From Acidobacteriota bacterium (GTDB taxonomy: Bacteria; Acidobacteriota; Polarisedimenticolia; Gp22-AA2), in assembly GCA_003223165.1 (NCBI GenBank), contig QHXZ01000009.1, positions 1 through 41,553 on the forward strand: a DNA stretch of 41,553 nt. Reading direction: 5' to 3'. How positions within the stretch are numbered: the first letter of the stretch is position 1; every line of letters starts with the position of its first letter. The position numbers were made by a program, and so were the translations under genes. Positions 32,630 to 40,623 of the stretch are shown piece after piece. Below the pieces are notes generated by a model. That model made no database searches. It was not told the origin of the DNA and saw nothing but the letters and a program-made list of their open reading frames with translations.

Positions 32630-32644
32630 GGCGGAGGCGAGACG

Positions 32645-33787
32645 ATGGGCGCGATGATGCGGGTCTCCGGACGCTGGCCGCGGGCCGTGCTCCTGGCCGG
32701 TTTCGGCCTGGCCCCCGGCCCGGCCAGGGGAGACGCGGGTGTCGAGGCGACGCCTTCCCTCTCGGTCGCGCAGGTGTACGACGACAACATCTTCTATTCC
32801 GCTTCGTCGCCGCAGGCGGATCGGATCGCGCGGATCACGCCGGCGCTCGCGCTCGGCTACCACGGGGCGCGCCTGAGCGCCTCCGGCCGCTACGGCTTCG
32901 ACGCCGAATCGTTCTCGGAGCATCCGGAGATGTCCGACTCGATGATGCGCCAGCGCGCGGGTCTCGATCTGGCCTTCGAGCCGGCGCGCTCGTGGAGCGC
33001 CTCCCTGACCGGGACCTACGCGCGTACCCGGACGCCGGGAGACTTCAACACCCAGACCGGGTTCCTCGAAGGGCGGGCGAGCGCCGAGCGCTGGTCGCTC
33101 GGCCCCGCGATCACCGCCCGCCTGGGCGCTGCGACGCAGGTGCGGGCCGGCTCCACGTTCATCAGGGAGGAGGTGTCGGGGTCCACGGCGATCGACACCC
33201 GCATAGAGAGCCTCGACCTCGATCGCGGTGTTTCGCCGCGCGACACCGTGGGCCTCGGCATCCTCCTCCGCCAGTTCCGCTTCGACGACGGCACGGCGAT
33301 CGCGAGCCGGGCCGTCACGCTGGGATGGTCCCGCAAGGCGAGCGCCCGCACCGAGCTGACGCTCCGGGCGGGGCCCCGGTTCACCGAGGGCGCCGTGGAT
33401 GCCGAGGTGTCGGCCTCCCTGCGCTTCAGGCTGAAGACGGGCGACCTCTCGGCGGCCTACACGCGCAGCATGACCACCGTCGCGGGGGAGGGTGCCGCGA
33501 CCGATTTCGACACCCTGGGCCTGACGATCGCGGGCCGGCCGCGCCGGACCTGGCGCCTGAGCCTGGCGCCGAGCGTCACCCGGATCATGGGCCAGGGAAA
33601 TCGCTCCGAAGCGAGGGTCTACCAGGCTCTCCTGAGCGCCAGCCGCCCCCTGGGCCGGTGGCTGTCGTTCAACGGCTCCGTGCAGTTCACCGCCCAGCGC
33701 GGCACCCTCGCCCCTGCGGCGCTGCCTGCCGAGCAGGAGATCAGGCACACCCTCCTCCTGGTCGGCGTGAGCGCCTCGTACCGGTGA
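32645..33787 (+). CDS. Outer-membrane beta-barrel protein of the exopolysaccharide locus
   Basis: A 380-residue exported protein. An N-terminal signal (WPRAVLLAGFGLAPGPARG) is followed by VEATPSLSVAQVYDDNIFYS. The rest is a long series of alternating-residue amphipathic beta strands such as LSASGRYGFDAESF, SWSASLTGTYARTR and TELTLRAGPRF. The D-D-N-I-F opening is typical of outer-membrane barrels found in exopolysaccharide loci, including those of exosortase systems, but family membership is not certain. It may serve as an outer-membrane exit pore or assembly factor for the polymer. It starts at ATG 32645, 15 bases after the antiterminator gene. Confidence 0.72.
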   Translation: MGAMMRVSGRWPRAVLLAGFGLAPGPARGDAGVEATPSLSVAQVYDDNIFYSASSPQADRIARITPALALGYHGARLSASGRYGFDAESFSEHPEMSDSMMRQRAGLDLAFEPARSWSASLTGTYARTRTPGDFNTQTGFLEGRASAERWSLGPAITARLGAATQVRAGSTFIREEVSGSTAIDTRIESLDLDRGVSPRDTVGLGILLRQFRFDDGTAIASRAVTLGWSRKASARTELTLRAGPRFTEGAVDAEVSASLRFRLKTGDLSAAYTRSMTTVAGEGAATDFDTLGLTIAGRPRRTWRLSLAPSVTRIMGQGNRSEARVYQALLSASRPLGRWLSFNGSVQFTAQRGTLAPAALPAEQEIRHTLLLVGVSASYR

Positions 33788-33807
33788 GCGAGAGGAGGAG
33801 AGGCCGG

Positions 33808-34419
33808 ATGATCCCGATCGCGGTGCGGCACCGGTTCCTGGCCGCGGCGCTGTCACTCCTCGCGGTCCTGCCCGCCGCTGCGGCGGACGGCCGCGAGAAG
33901 GGGCAGGGCGGCCCCGTCGCCCAGGAGCCTCCGATCTCCGAGGACTACCGGATCGGTCCGGAGGATCTGCTGCAGATCTCCGTCTGGAAAAACGAGGCGA
34001 TGAGCCTCACCGTCCCGGTCCGGCCCGACGGAATGATCTCGCTGCCCCTCCTGCACGACGTCCAGGCGGCCGGGCTGACACCGTTGCAACTGCGCGACGT
34101 CCTGGGTCGGCGGCTGGCCGACTACGTGCAGGACCCCGAGGTCTCCGTCATCGTGCGGGAGGTGCACAGCTTCAAGGTCTCCGTGGTCGGCGAGGTGGCC
34201 CACCCGGGGCGCTACGAGATGAAGAGCCGGACCACCGTCCTCGATCTCCTCGCCCAGGCGGGAGGCTTCACCGAGTTCGCCTCCCGCTCTCGGGTCGTCA
34301 TCCTGCGCTCCCAGGGGAAGAAGGCCGAGCGGATTCGCTTCAACTACAACAAGGCCGTGTCGGACGGGCTCGCCGGAAACATCGAGCTCCGTCCGGGCGA
34401 CATCGTCCTGGTCCCCTAG
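33808..34419 (+). CDS. Polysaccharide export protein (Wza/EpsE-like)
   Basis: A 203-residue exported protein. A signal peptide (FLAAALSLLAVLPAAAA) precedes the Poly_export domain (DYRIGPEDLLQISVWKNEAM, MISLPLLHDVQAAGLTPLQL) and an SLBB-type beta-grasp segment (VSVVGEVAHPGRYEMKSRTT, LDLLAQAGGFTEF). It ends in LRPGDIVLVP. It lacks a lipobox Cys and the C-terminal outer-membrane helix of E. coli Wza, so it is a short member that may work with the neighbouring barrel as outer-membrane partner. ATG 33808 follows GAGAGGAGGAG. Confidence 0.88.
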   Translation: MIPIAVRHRFLAAALSLLAVLPAAAADGREKGQGGPVAQEPPISEDYRIGPEDLLQISVWKNEAMSLTVPVRPDGMISLPLLHDVQAAGLTPLQLRDVLGRRLADYVQDPEVSVIVREVHSFKVSVVGEVAHPGRYEMKSRTTVLDLLAQAGGFTEFASRSRVVILRSQGKKAERIRFNYNKAVSDGLAGNIELRPGDIVLVP

Positions 34420-34443
34420 GGCGCCGGGACGCCGGAGGATGCG

Positions 34444-36018
34444 ATGAGCGAACGTGAGTCGAGAGGCCGGGATCTCCGGGATTTCCTGGAGATCGGGCGC
34501 CGGCGCAAGTGGCTGGCGCTGGGGGCCTTCGCGGCGCCCTTCACGGCGGCCCTCGGACTGGCCCTGTTCCTGCCTGACATCTACCGCTCCACGGCCACGG
34601 TCCTGGTCGAGCGGCAGGAGGTGCCGGACGCCTTCGCGCAACCCGTCGCGGCGGCCGAGCTCGACACCAGGCTGCAGTCGATCGGCCAGCGCATCCTGAG
34701 CCGCGCGCGCCTCGAGGACCTGGTCGATCGCTTCTCGCTCTACGCCGACCTGAAGGGCCGGGAAACGCGCGAGGCCACCCTCGAGCGGATGCGCAAGGAC
34801 ATCCAGATCGAGCTCAAGGGGGTCGATCGGGCCAGCGGCCGCGGCGAGACGATCGCCTTCACGCTGGGATACAGGGGCCGGGATCCGCAGACCGTGGCCC
34901 GGGTCACCAACACGCTGGCGTCGTTCTACATGGAGGAGGACCAGCAGGCCCGGGAGCGACAGACGGTCGGGGCGGCGGAATCCCTGAAACTCCAGCTCGA
35001 GCAGATGAAGCAGCGGCTGGACGATCAGGAGCGGCGCGTGGGCGCCTTCAAGACCCTTCACAGCGGCGAGCTTCCCCAGCAGATCGAAGCGAACCTGGCC
35101 GCCCTCGAGCGGCTCAACACGCAGCTCCGGATCAACGCCGACGCGCAGGCCCGGGCCACCGAGCGACGGGACGACCTGGCGAGGCAGCTGTCCGACGCGG
35201 GCGTGACCGGCCCCGCCGGAGAGACGGACGTCGCGCCGGCGCGGCTGGCGCGCCTGAAGAGCGAGCTGGCGGACCTGCGCACGCGCTTCAGCGACAAGTA
35301 TCCGGACGTCGTCCGGCTGCAGGCGGAGATCGACACGCTGCAGCAACGGATCGCCGCGGGGGAGGCGGCGCCGGGGAACGTGGAGCCCGCGCGCCCCGGG
35401 GCCGGCGATCCCGCGGCGGCGAGGTTGCGCCAGAGGTACGCGACGGCCCAGGCCGATGTCCGGGTGCTCCGGCAGGAGGAGGAGAGGCTGAAGCGATCGA
35501 TCGACGTCTACCAGGGAAAGGTGGAAAGCGCGCCCAAGAGGGACCAGGAGCTGCAGGAGCTGTCCCGCGACTACCTGGCCACGAAGGACCTCTATCAGAC
35601 CGTTCTCAAGCGCTACCAGGAGGCCCAGATCGCGGAGAGCCTCGAGAAGGACCGCAAGGGAGAGCAGTTCCGGATCCTCGACGAGGCGATCGTCCCGGAG
35701 GAGCCCGCGGCGCCGAACCGCGTCCGCCTGGCCTTCATGGGGCTGGTCCTCTCCATCGTGCTGGCGGTGGGCGCCGTGGCGCTCGCCGAGCAGATCGACA
35801 CGTCGTTCCACTCGATCGAGGACCTGCGCGGCTTCTCGAGCATCCCGGTCCTGATCAGCATCCCGCCGATCCTGACCAACGCGGACATCCGGCGGGCCCG
35901 GCGGCGGGTCTGGATCGGAGTGGTCCCCGCGGCGCTCGCGCTGGCCGCAATCGTGGCCGTCGCCTACCTCGTCGCGCGCAGCAACAACCCTATCGTCTGG
36001 ATGGTGGCGATGCGATGA
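34444..36018 (+). CDS. Wzz/GumC-type polysaccharide chain-length determinant
   Basis: A 524-residue inner-membrane co-polymerase. The first transmembrane helix (WLALGAFAAPFTAALGLALF) is followed by the Wzz domain (PDIYRSTATVLVERQEVP). A long periplasmic coiled-coil region spans about 170-400 with DLRTRFSDKYPDVVRLQAEI. The GNVR-like motif VPEEPAAPNRVRLAFMGLVL leads into the second membrane helix. A third hydrophobic segment near the C-terminus (WIGVVPAALALAAIVAVAYL) resembles the exosortase-linked EPS version of the family. It controls polymer length with the tyrosine kinase encoded next. It starts at ATG 34444 and its stop overlaps the kinase gene (ATGA). Confidence 0.9.
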   Translation: MSERESRGRDLRDFLEIGRRRKWLALGAFAAPFTAALGLALFLPDIYRSTATVLVERQEVPDAFAQPVAAAELDTRLQSIGQRILSRARLEDLVDRFSLYADLKGRETREATLERMRKDIQIELKGVDRASGRGETIAFTLGYRGRDPQTVARVTNTLASFYMEEDQQARERQTVGAAESLKLQLEQMKQRLDDQERRVGAFKTLHSGELPQQIEANLAALERLNTQLRINADAQARATERRDDLARQLSDAGVTGPAGETDVAPARLARLKSELADLRTRFSDKYPDVVRLQAEIDTLQQRIAAGEAAPGNVEPARPGAGDPAAARLRQRYATAQADVRVLRQEEERLKRSIDVYQGKVESAPKRDQELQELSRDYLATKDLYQTVLKRYQEAQIAESLEKDRKGEQFRILDEAIVPEEPAAPNRVRLAFMGLVLSIVLAVGAVALAEQIDTSFHSIEDLRGFSSIPVLISIPPILTNADIRRARRRVWIGVVPAALALAAIVAVAYLVARSNNPIVWMVAMR

Positions 36019-36875
36019 ACGCCACCCTGACTCCACGCCAGCCGGAAGGAAGCGCTCACGCGGCACGCAGGGCTGGGCCACGCCGCCCCGAGGCGGCCGC
36101 ACCCGCGGCGCGGCCGATCGGATCGAGCGGCGCGGCCGACGAGCACCTCGTCAGCCTCCTGGTCCCGAACTCGATCGAGGGGGAGCAGTACAGGGCGCTC
36201 AGGCACCAGATCGAGCAGAGGCACAAGGACGACGGCCTGACGGTCGTGGCCATCTCCAGCCCCACTCCGGCGGACGGCAAGACGACCACGGCGATCAACC
36301 TGGCGGGGGCGCTGGCCCAGGATCCGCAGGCTCGCGTCCTCCTGGTCGACGGCGACCTGCGCGTCCCCTCGGTGTCCGAGCAGCTCGGGCTGGGCGAGGT
36401 CGCGGGCCCAGGCCTGGTGGAGGCGATCCTCGATCCCGGCCGGAGCCTCGATGACGTCGTGCGCGACCTGCCCCTGTTCAACCTGTCGGTCCTCCCCGCG
36501 GGGCGCTCGCCATCGGCCCCCTACGAAGTGCTGAAGTCCCCGCGCCTCGGGGACCTGTTCCAGGAGGCCCGGCGGCGGTTCGACTACATCCTGGTCGACA
36601 CGCCCCCCATCGTCCCGGTCCCGGATTGCAGGGTCATCAGCAAGTGGGTCGACGGCTTCATGGTGGTGGTGGCGGCCCACAAGACGCCCCGCAGGCTGCT
36701 GCAGGAGGCGCTGAACGTGACCGAGCCGGGAAAGCTGATGGGCCTCGTCTTCAACCGGGACGAGCGGCTGCTGACCCGTGCCTACGGCTACTACGGCTAC
36801 GGCCAGCAGCACGGCAGGGCGCGCGCCGCCGAACGGGGGCGCGGCGGAGCCCCACGGAGCCAACCGTGTCCCTGA
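36015..36875 (+). CDS. Bacterial tyrosine autokinase (CpsD/CapB-like BY-kinase)
   Basis: A 286-residue cytoplasmic ATPase that controls polysaccharide assembly by autophosphorylation. Walker A is AISSPTPADGKTTTAINLA with K89, Walker A' is VLLVDGDLRVPSV, and Walker B is YILVDTPPIVPVPD. The C-terminus carries a tyrosine cluster (AYGYYGYGQQ), the usual phosphorylation tail. As in two-component BY-kinases, the membrane activator is the separate Wzz protein just upstream (ATGA overlap). The first ~45 residues are a disordered Ala/Arg/Pro stretch. It overlaps the next gene by 10 bases. Confidence 0.92.
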   Translation: MNATLTPRQPEGSAHAARRAGPRRPEAAAPAARPIGSSGAADEHLVSLLVPNSIEGEQYRALRHQIEQRHKDDGLTVVAISSPTPADGKTTTAINLAGALAQDPQARVLLVDGDLRVPSVSEQLGLGEVAGPGLVEAILDPGRSLDDVVRDLPLFNLSVLPAGRSPSAPYEVLKSPRLGDLFQEARRRFDYILVDTPPIVPVPDCRVISKWVDGFMVVVAAHKTPRRLLQEALNVTEPGKLMGLVFNRDERLLTRAYGYYGYGQQHGRARAAERGRGGAPRSQPCP

Positions 36876-38005
36876 CCCTGGCGTTCCTGGAGGGAGGCCT
36901 CGCCTCCGCCGCGGCCTGGAGGATCCTGCTCGGGTCGAGGGTCCTGGTGCACGCGCTGAGGCGACGGGCGCGCTCCGTCGAGCGGGTGCTGGTCCTGGGA
37001 TCGAGCCCCCTCGCCGAAACGCTGGTGCGCGAGATCGCGGCGGGGACCGGCGCGCGCCAGGTCATCGCCCGAGTCGCCCCCGAGGCCCTCGGCGGTGAAA
37101 GGGGCGCGGCGTCCGGTCCGGCCCCGGGGCCGCCGGACGCCTTGGGCCCTCTGATCGACCTGACCCGCCCGGACCGGATCGTCGTCGCCATGGCGGAGCG
37201 GCGCAGGCGGCTGCCGGTGCGGCAACTCCTGGAAGCGCGGGCCCGGGGGATCTTCGTGGAGGACGGCGTTTCGTTCTACGAGCGCCTCACCGGCAAGGTC
37301 GCCCTCGAGTCGCTGGCTCCGAGCGACCTGCTGTTCGGGTCGGACCTCCGGCCGCCTTTCGGATCCCGCCTGGCCTCGCGGGCGCTGGGACTCCTCGTCT
37401 CCCTCGCCGGGATCCTGCTCCTGGCGCCGGTCTTCGTGCTGGTCGCCGTGGCGATCAAGCTTGACTCCCGCGGCCCCGTCTTCTTCATCCAGGAGCGTTC
37501 CGGCGAGCGCGGGCGGCGCTTCAGGCTGATCAAGTTCCGCACCATGCACCCGGCCGGCGGCGCGGCGTCGGAATGGGTCCGCGACAACGACGGCCGCATC
37601 ACGCGGGTCGGCCGGTGGCTGCGCGCGTTCCGGCTCGACGAGCTGCCCCAGTTCGTCAACGTGCTGAAGGGCGATATGAACCTCGTGGGGCCCAGGCCCC
37701 ACCCCGCGACGAACGTGCCTCTCTTCCGCGAGCGCATTCCGTACTACGCCCTGCGCGAGACGGTCCGGCCCGGGATCACGGGCTGGTCGCAGGTGCGCTA
37801 CGGCTACGCCAACAGCCTCGAGGAGGAAACGGAGAAGATGCGCTACGACCTGTACTACATCAAGCACGCGTCGCTCTGGCTGGACCTGAGGATCCTGCTC
37901 GACACGGTGAAGATCGTCCTCCTGGGTCGCGGATCCTCCCACCCCCTGCCCCACGGGCGAGGAGCGGCGCGGCCGGAGCCCGGGCTCGGCAACCGGGCGG
38001 CCTGA
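36866..38005 (+). CDS. Polyprenyl glycosylphosphotransferase (initiating sugar transferase)
   Basis: A 379-residue enzyme that starts repeat-unit synthesis by moving a sugar-1-phosphate onto undecaprenyl phosphate. An N-terminal Rossmann-like domain (VLVLGSSPLAETLVREIAAG, PDRIVVAMAERRR) is followed by the single re-entrant membrane helix (ALGLLVSLAGILLLAPVFVL). The catalytic domain has FFIQERSGERGRRFRLIKFR, the DELPQFVNVLKGDMNLVGPR block and RPGITGWSQVRYGY. Family members usually have four or five N-terminal membrane helices; here that part is reduced to a short segment. The start is GTG 36866 inside the end of the kinase gene, and no longer alternative is convincing. Confidence 0.9.
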   Translation: MSLTLAFLEGGLASAAAWRILLGSRVLVHALRRRARSVERVLVLGSSPLAETLVREIAAGTGARQVIARVAPEALGGERGAASGPAPGPPDALGPLIDLTRPDRIVVAMAERRRRLPVRQLLEARARGIFVEDGVSFYERLTGKVALESLAPSDLLFGSDLRPPFGSRLASRALGLLVSLAGILLLAPVFVLVAVAIKLDSRGPVFFIQERSGERGRRFRLIKFRTMHPAGGAASEWVRDNDGRITRVGRWLRAFRLDELPQFVNVLKGDMNLVGPRPHPATNVPLFRERIPYYALRETVRPGITGWSQVRYGYANSLEEETEKMRYDLYYIKHASLWLDLRILLDTVKIVLLGRGSSHPLPHGRGAARPEPGLGNRAA

Positions 38006-38122
38006 CGAGATGGTCCGCCGCCCCACCCGGCTCCCTTGCCTCCAGCCGGACGGCCCGCGGGTTCCCCCCCGGACCCGGGCGGCCGGCGGGGCGGCGGACC
38101 AGTTCCCCGCATCGAGGAGCCG

Positions 38123-39451
38123 ATGATGGAGAGAGTCGCGGCGGCGGCGTGGTGGCGGCCTCGACCGGCGGCCGGCGCCGGCGAGGCGGCGCGGAGGCCT
38201 TTCTCCTCTCCGCCGGCGGAGCGAGGCGCCGTGCCGTTCGCGGCGCTGATCCTCTTCACGTTCGTCTCGGTCGCGGCGCCGCAGAGCTTCGTGCCGGCGC
38301 TGGAGCCCCTGCACCTCGCGCTGATCACCGCGAGCCTCGCGGCGGCAAGTTGTCTCCTGAGCCGCCTCACCCGCGGGCTGCCGATTCTCGGGTTCGACGT
38401 CGAGATGCGCATCGCCTGCGCGCTGCTTGCCTGGACGGCTCTGACGCTCCCGTTCTCGGTCTGGCCGGGCGGGAGCCTCGAGTTCCTGAGCGGCATCTTC
38501 CTCAAGACCGTGATGGTCTTCTGGCTGGTCGGCCATGTCGTGGACAGCGTGCGCCGGGTCCGGTGGGTCCTCTGGACCCTCACCCTGATGGCCGTGCCGC
38601 TGGCGCTCACGGCGGTCACGCACTTCGCCTCGGGCGAGTACGTCCTGAACGGGTCCCACGGCGAGGTCCGCAGGATCGTCGGCTACGACGCGCCCTTGGC
38701 GCAGAACCCGAACGATCTCGCCCTGATGCTCAACCTGATCCTCCCCCTGAGCATCGCGCTGCTCCTGGCCAGTGAGGGGGCCTCCGTCCGGGCGCTCCTG
38801 CTCTCTCTCATCGCGCTGGACGTCGTCGCCACCGTCGCCACCTTCTCGCGGGCCGGCTTCCTGACCCTGGCGGCGATCGGCGCGATCTACCTCGGGAAGC
38901 TGATCCGGCGGCCCGGGCGCGGCTGGGCCTGGGCGGCCCTCGCGGCCCTGCTGCTCGGCATCCCGTTGCTGCCGCCCGACTACCTGGGCCGCCTGGGGAC
39001 CATCACGGATGTCGATGCCGACCCGACCGGCTCGTCGCAAGCCCGGCTCGGCGACACTCTCGCCGCCCTGGGCTACGTGAGCCGGCACCCGCTCGTGGGC
39101 TCCGGCGTGGGGACGAACACGCTGGCCCTCAACCTGGAACGGGGCCCTCTCTGGAAGGAGGTCCACAACGCCTACCTCGAGTGCGCCGTCGAGCTGGGTC
39201 TGCCGGGTCTCGTGCTGTTCCTGCTGTTGATGCGATCGTGCTTCAGGAGGGTGGCGACGGTGCGCCGGGCGTCCGCCGGCCATCCGGACCTGCGCGAGCC
39301 CTTCTTCCTGGCCGAGGGGATCGAGATGAGCCTCGCCGCCTTCGCCCTGGCCGCCCTGTTCCATCCCGCCGCCTACCACCTGTATTTCTATTACATCGCG
39401 GGCCTGGCGGTCGCGCTCGACCGGGCCTGCGCGCGCGCGAGGCGGCCGTGA
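38123..39451 (+). CDS. O-antigen ligase/polymerase-like (Wzy_C) membrane protein
   Basis: A 442-residue polytopic protein with about ten or more hydrophobic segments. Wzy_C/WaaL-type features are the periplasmic-loop motifs APLAQNPNDLALMLNLILPL, TVATFSRAGFLTLAAIGAIY and LWKEVHNAYLECAVELGLPG. In a Wzy-dependent cluster this is the likely polymerase that joins lipid-linked repeat units, although ligation of glycan to an acceptor is possible. The start is ATG 38123 (or 38126) with GAGGAG upstream; the preceding ~115 bases are non-coding. It ends in a GTGA overlap with the next gene. Confidence 0.85.
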   Translation: MMERVAAAAWWRPRPAAGAGEAARRPFSSPPAERGAVPFAALILFTFVSVAAPQSFVPALEPLHLALITASLAAASCLLSRLTRGLPILGFDVEMRIACALLAWTALTLPFSVWPGGSLEFLSGIFLKTVMVFWLVGHVVDSVRRVRWVLWTLTLMAVPLALTAVTHFASGEYVLNGSHGEVRRIVGYDAPLAQNPNDLALMLNLILPLSIALLLASEGASVRALLLSLIALDVVATVATFSRAGFLTLAAIGAIYLGKLIRRPGRGWAWAALAALLLGIPLLPPDYLGRLGTITDVDADPTGSSQARLGDTLAALGYVSRHPLVGSGVGTNTLALNLERGPLWKEVHNAYLECAVELGLPGLVLFLLLMRSCFRRVATVRRASAGHPDLREPFFLAEGIEMSLAAFALAALFHPAAYHLYFYYIAGLAVALDRACARARRP

Positions 39452-40623
39452 TCCGGGTGGTGCAAGACGACGCCGGGTTCGACGCCCTGGGAAGGGAGTG
39501 GAACGGGCTTCTCGCGGAGAGCCGCTCGAACGGCCTCTTCCTGACGTGGGAGTGGCTGCGCGCCTGGTGGCGCCACCTGGCGGAGGATCGGCGGCTGTCG
39601 ATCCTGGTACTGAGCGACGGCGACCGGCTGGCGGCGATAGCACCTCTGGCGCTCTCCCCGGCGCGAGGGACGCGGCTGTTTCCGTCGCCGGTGCTCGAGT
39701 TCCTGGGCACGGGGCCCGTCGGCTCCGATTACCTCGACCTGATCGTGCGGCGGGGTCAAGAGGAGGAGGCGCTGCGCGCCCTCGCCGCGCATCCCCTCGC
39801 GGAGCAGGCGGTGTTTCGCCTGCATCGCGTGCGCGGCGATTCCAGCCTCGCGTGGGCGCTCGCCGAGCGGCTGAGGGAGCACGGCGGAAGCCGGGTCGTC
39901 GCCGACATGGAGGTCTGTCCGTTCATCCGGCTGGGAGGCCACACCTGGGACTCCTTCCTCGAGACGCTCGGCCCGGAGCACCGCTCCAACCTGCGCCGCC
40001 GCCTGAAGACGCTCGCCTCGCGATTCGACGTGAAGTTCGAGCCCGCCACGGGCGAGGCGGCGCGGGGCGAGGCGTTCGCGTCGCTCCTGGCGCTGCACGA
40101 GATGCGCTGGCGGCCGCGAGGGGGATCGGAGGCCTTCCACACGCCGGGCCTGCGCTCGTTCCACGAAGAGATCAGCCGGGCGGCGCTGGCGCGCGGCTGG
40201 CTGCGTCTCTACGTGCTGCGGCTGGACGGCAGGGCGGTCGCGGCCCTCTACGGCTTCGCCTATGGCGGCCGCTTCTACTTCTACCAGTCCGGGTTCGATC
40301 CCGCCTACGCCCGGTACGGCGTCGGCCTCGTCGCCATGGGGCTGGCGATCAGGGCGGCCATCGAGGAGGGCTTGCAGGAGTACGACCTGCTGCACGGAGA
40401 CGAGGCCTACAAGTTCCTCTGGGCGCGCGAGGTGCGCCACCTGGCGCGCCTCGAGATCTTCCCCCCGGGAGCGTGGGGGGCCCTGCAGCGCCGCTCCAGC
40501 GTGGTGTGGGGCGCCACGCGCGGCCTGGCGCGCCGCGTGGTGTCGCGGACGGCCCTCCTGAGGCTGGCCCAGGCGATGCGCCCCTCATCGAGACAGGGTG
40601 CCGATGGCTCGCGCCTCCATTAA
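39448..40623 (+). CDS. FemAB-like/GNAT acyltransferase (BioF2-type) of the exopolysaccharide locus
   Basis: A 391-residue cytoplasmic protein with two GNAT-like halves. It has SNGLFLTWEWLRAWWRHLAE near the N-terminus, PEHRSNLRRRLKTLASRFDV in the middle, and the C-terminal GRAVAALYGFAYGGRFYFYQ, DPAYARYGVGLVAMGLAIRA and YDLLHGDEAYKFLWAREV, typical of the Acetyltransf_6/FemAB-like family. Such proteins, found in many exopolysaccharide loci, probably add acyl or aminoacyl groups to sugars. The substrate is unknown. The start is GTG 39448 in a GTGA overlap. Its end overlaps the deacetylase start by 20 bases. Confidence 0.85.
   Translation: MIRVVQDDAGFDALGREWNGLLAESRSNGLFLTWEWLRAWWRHLAEDRRLSILVLSDGDRLAAIAPLALSPARGTRLFPSPVLEFLGTGPVGSDYLDLIVRRGQEEEALRALAAHPLAEQAVFRLHRVRGDSSLAWALAERLREHGGSRVVADMEVCPFIRLGGHTWDSFLETLGPEHRSNLRRRLKTLASRFDVKFEPATGEAARGEAFASLLALHEMRWRPRGGSEAFHTPGLRSFHEEISRAALARGWLRLYVLRLDGRAVAALYGFAYGGRFYFYQSGFDPAYARYGVGLVAMGLAIRAAIEEGLQEYDLLHGDEAYKFLWAREVRHLARLEIFPPGAWGALQRRSSVVWGATRGLARRVVSRTALLRLAQAMRPSSRQGADGSRLH

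Noticed and set aside
36797-39643. Very long open frame antisense to the glycosylphosphotransferase and polymerase genes
   Set aside because: Low-complexity Arg/Gly/Pro translation without domains; it is the usual artefact of scarce stop codons in very GC-rich DNA, and the plus-strand genes are clearly real. The same applies to long antisense frames at 16393-19188 and 25049-27223.
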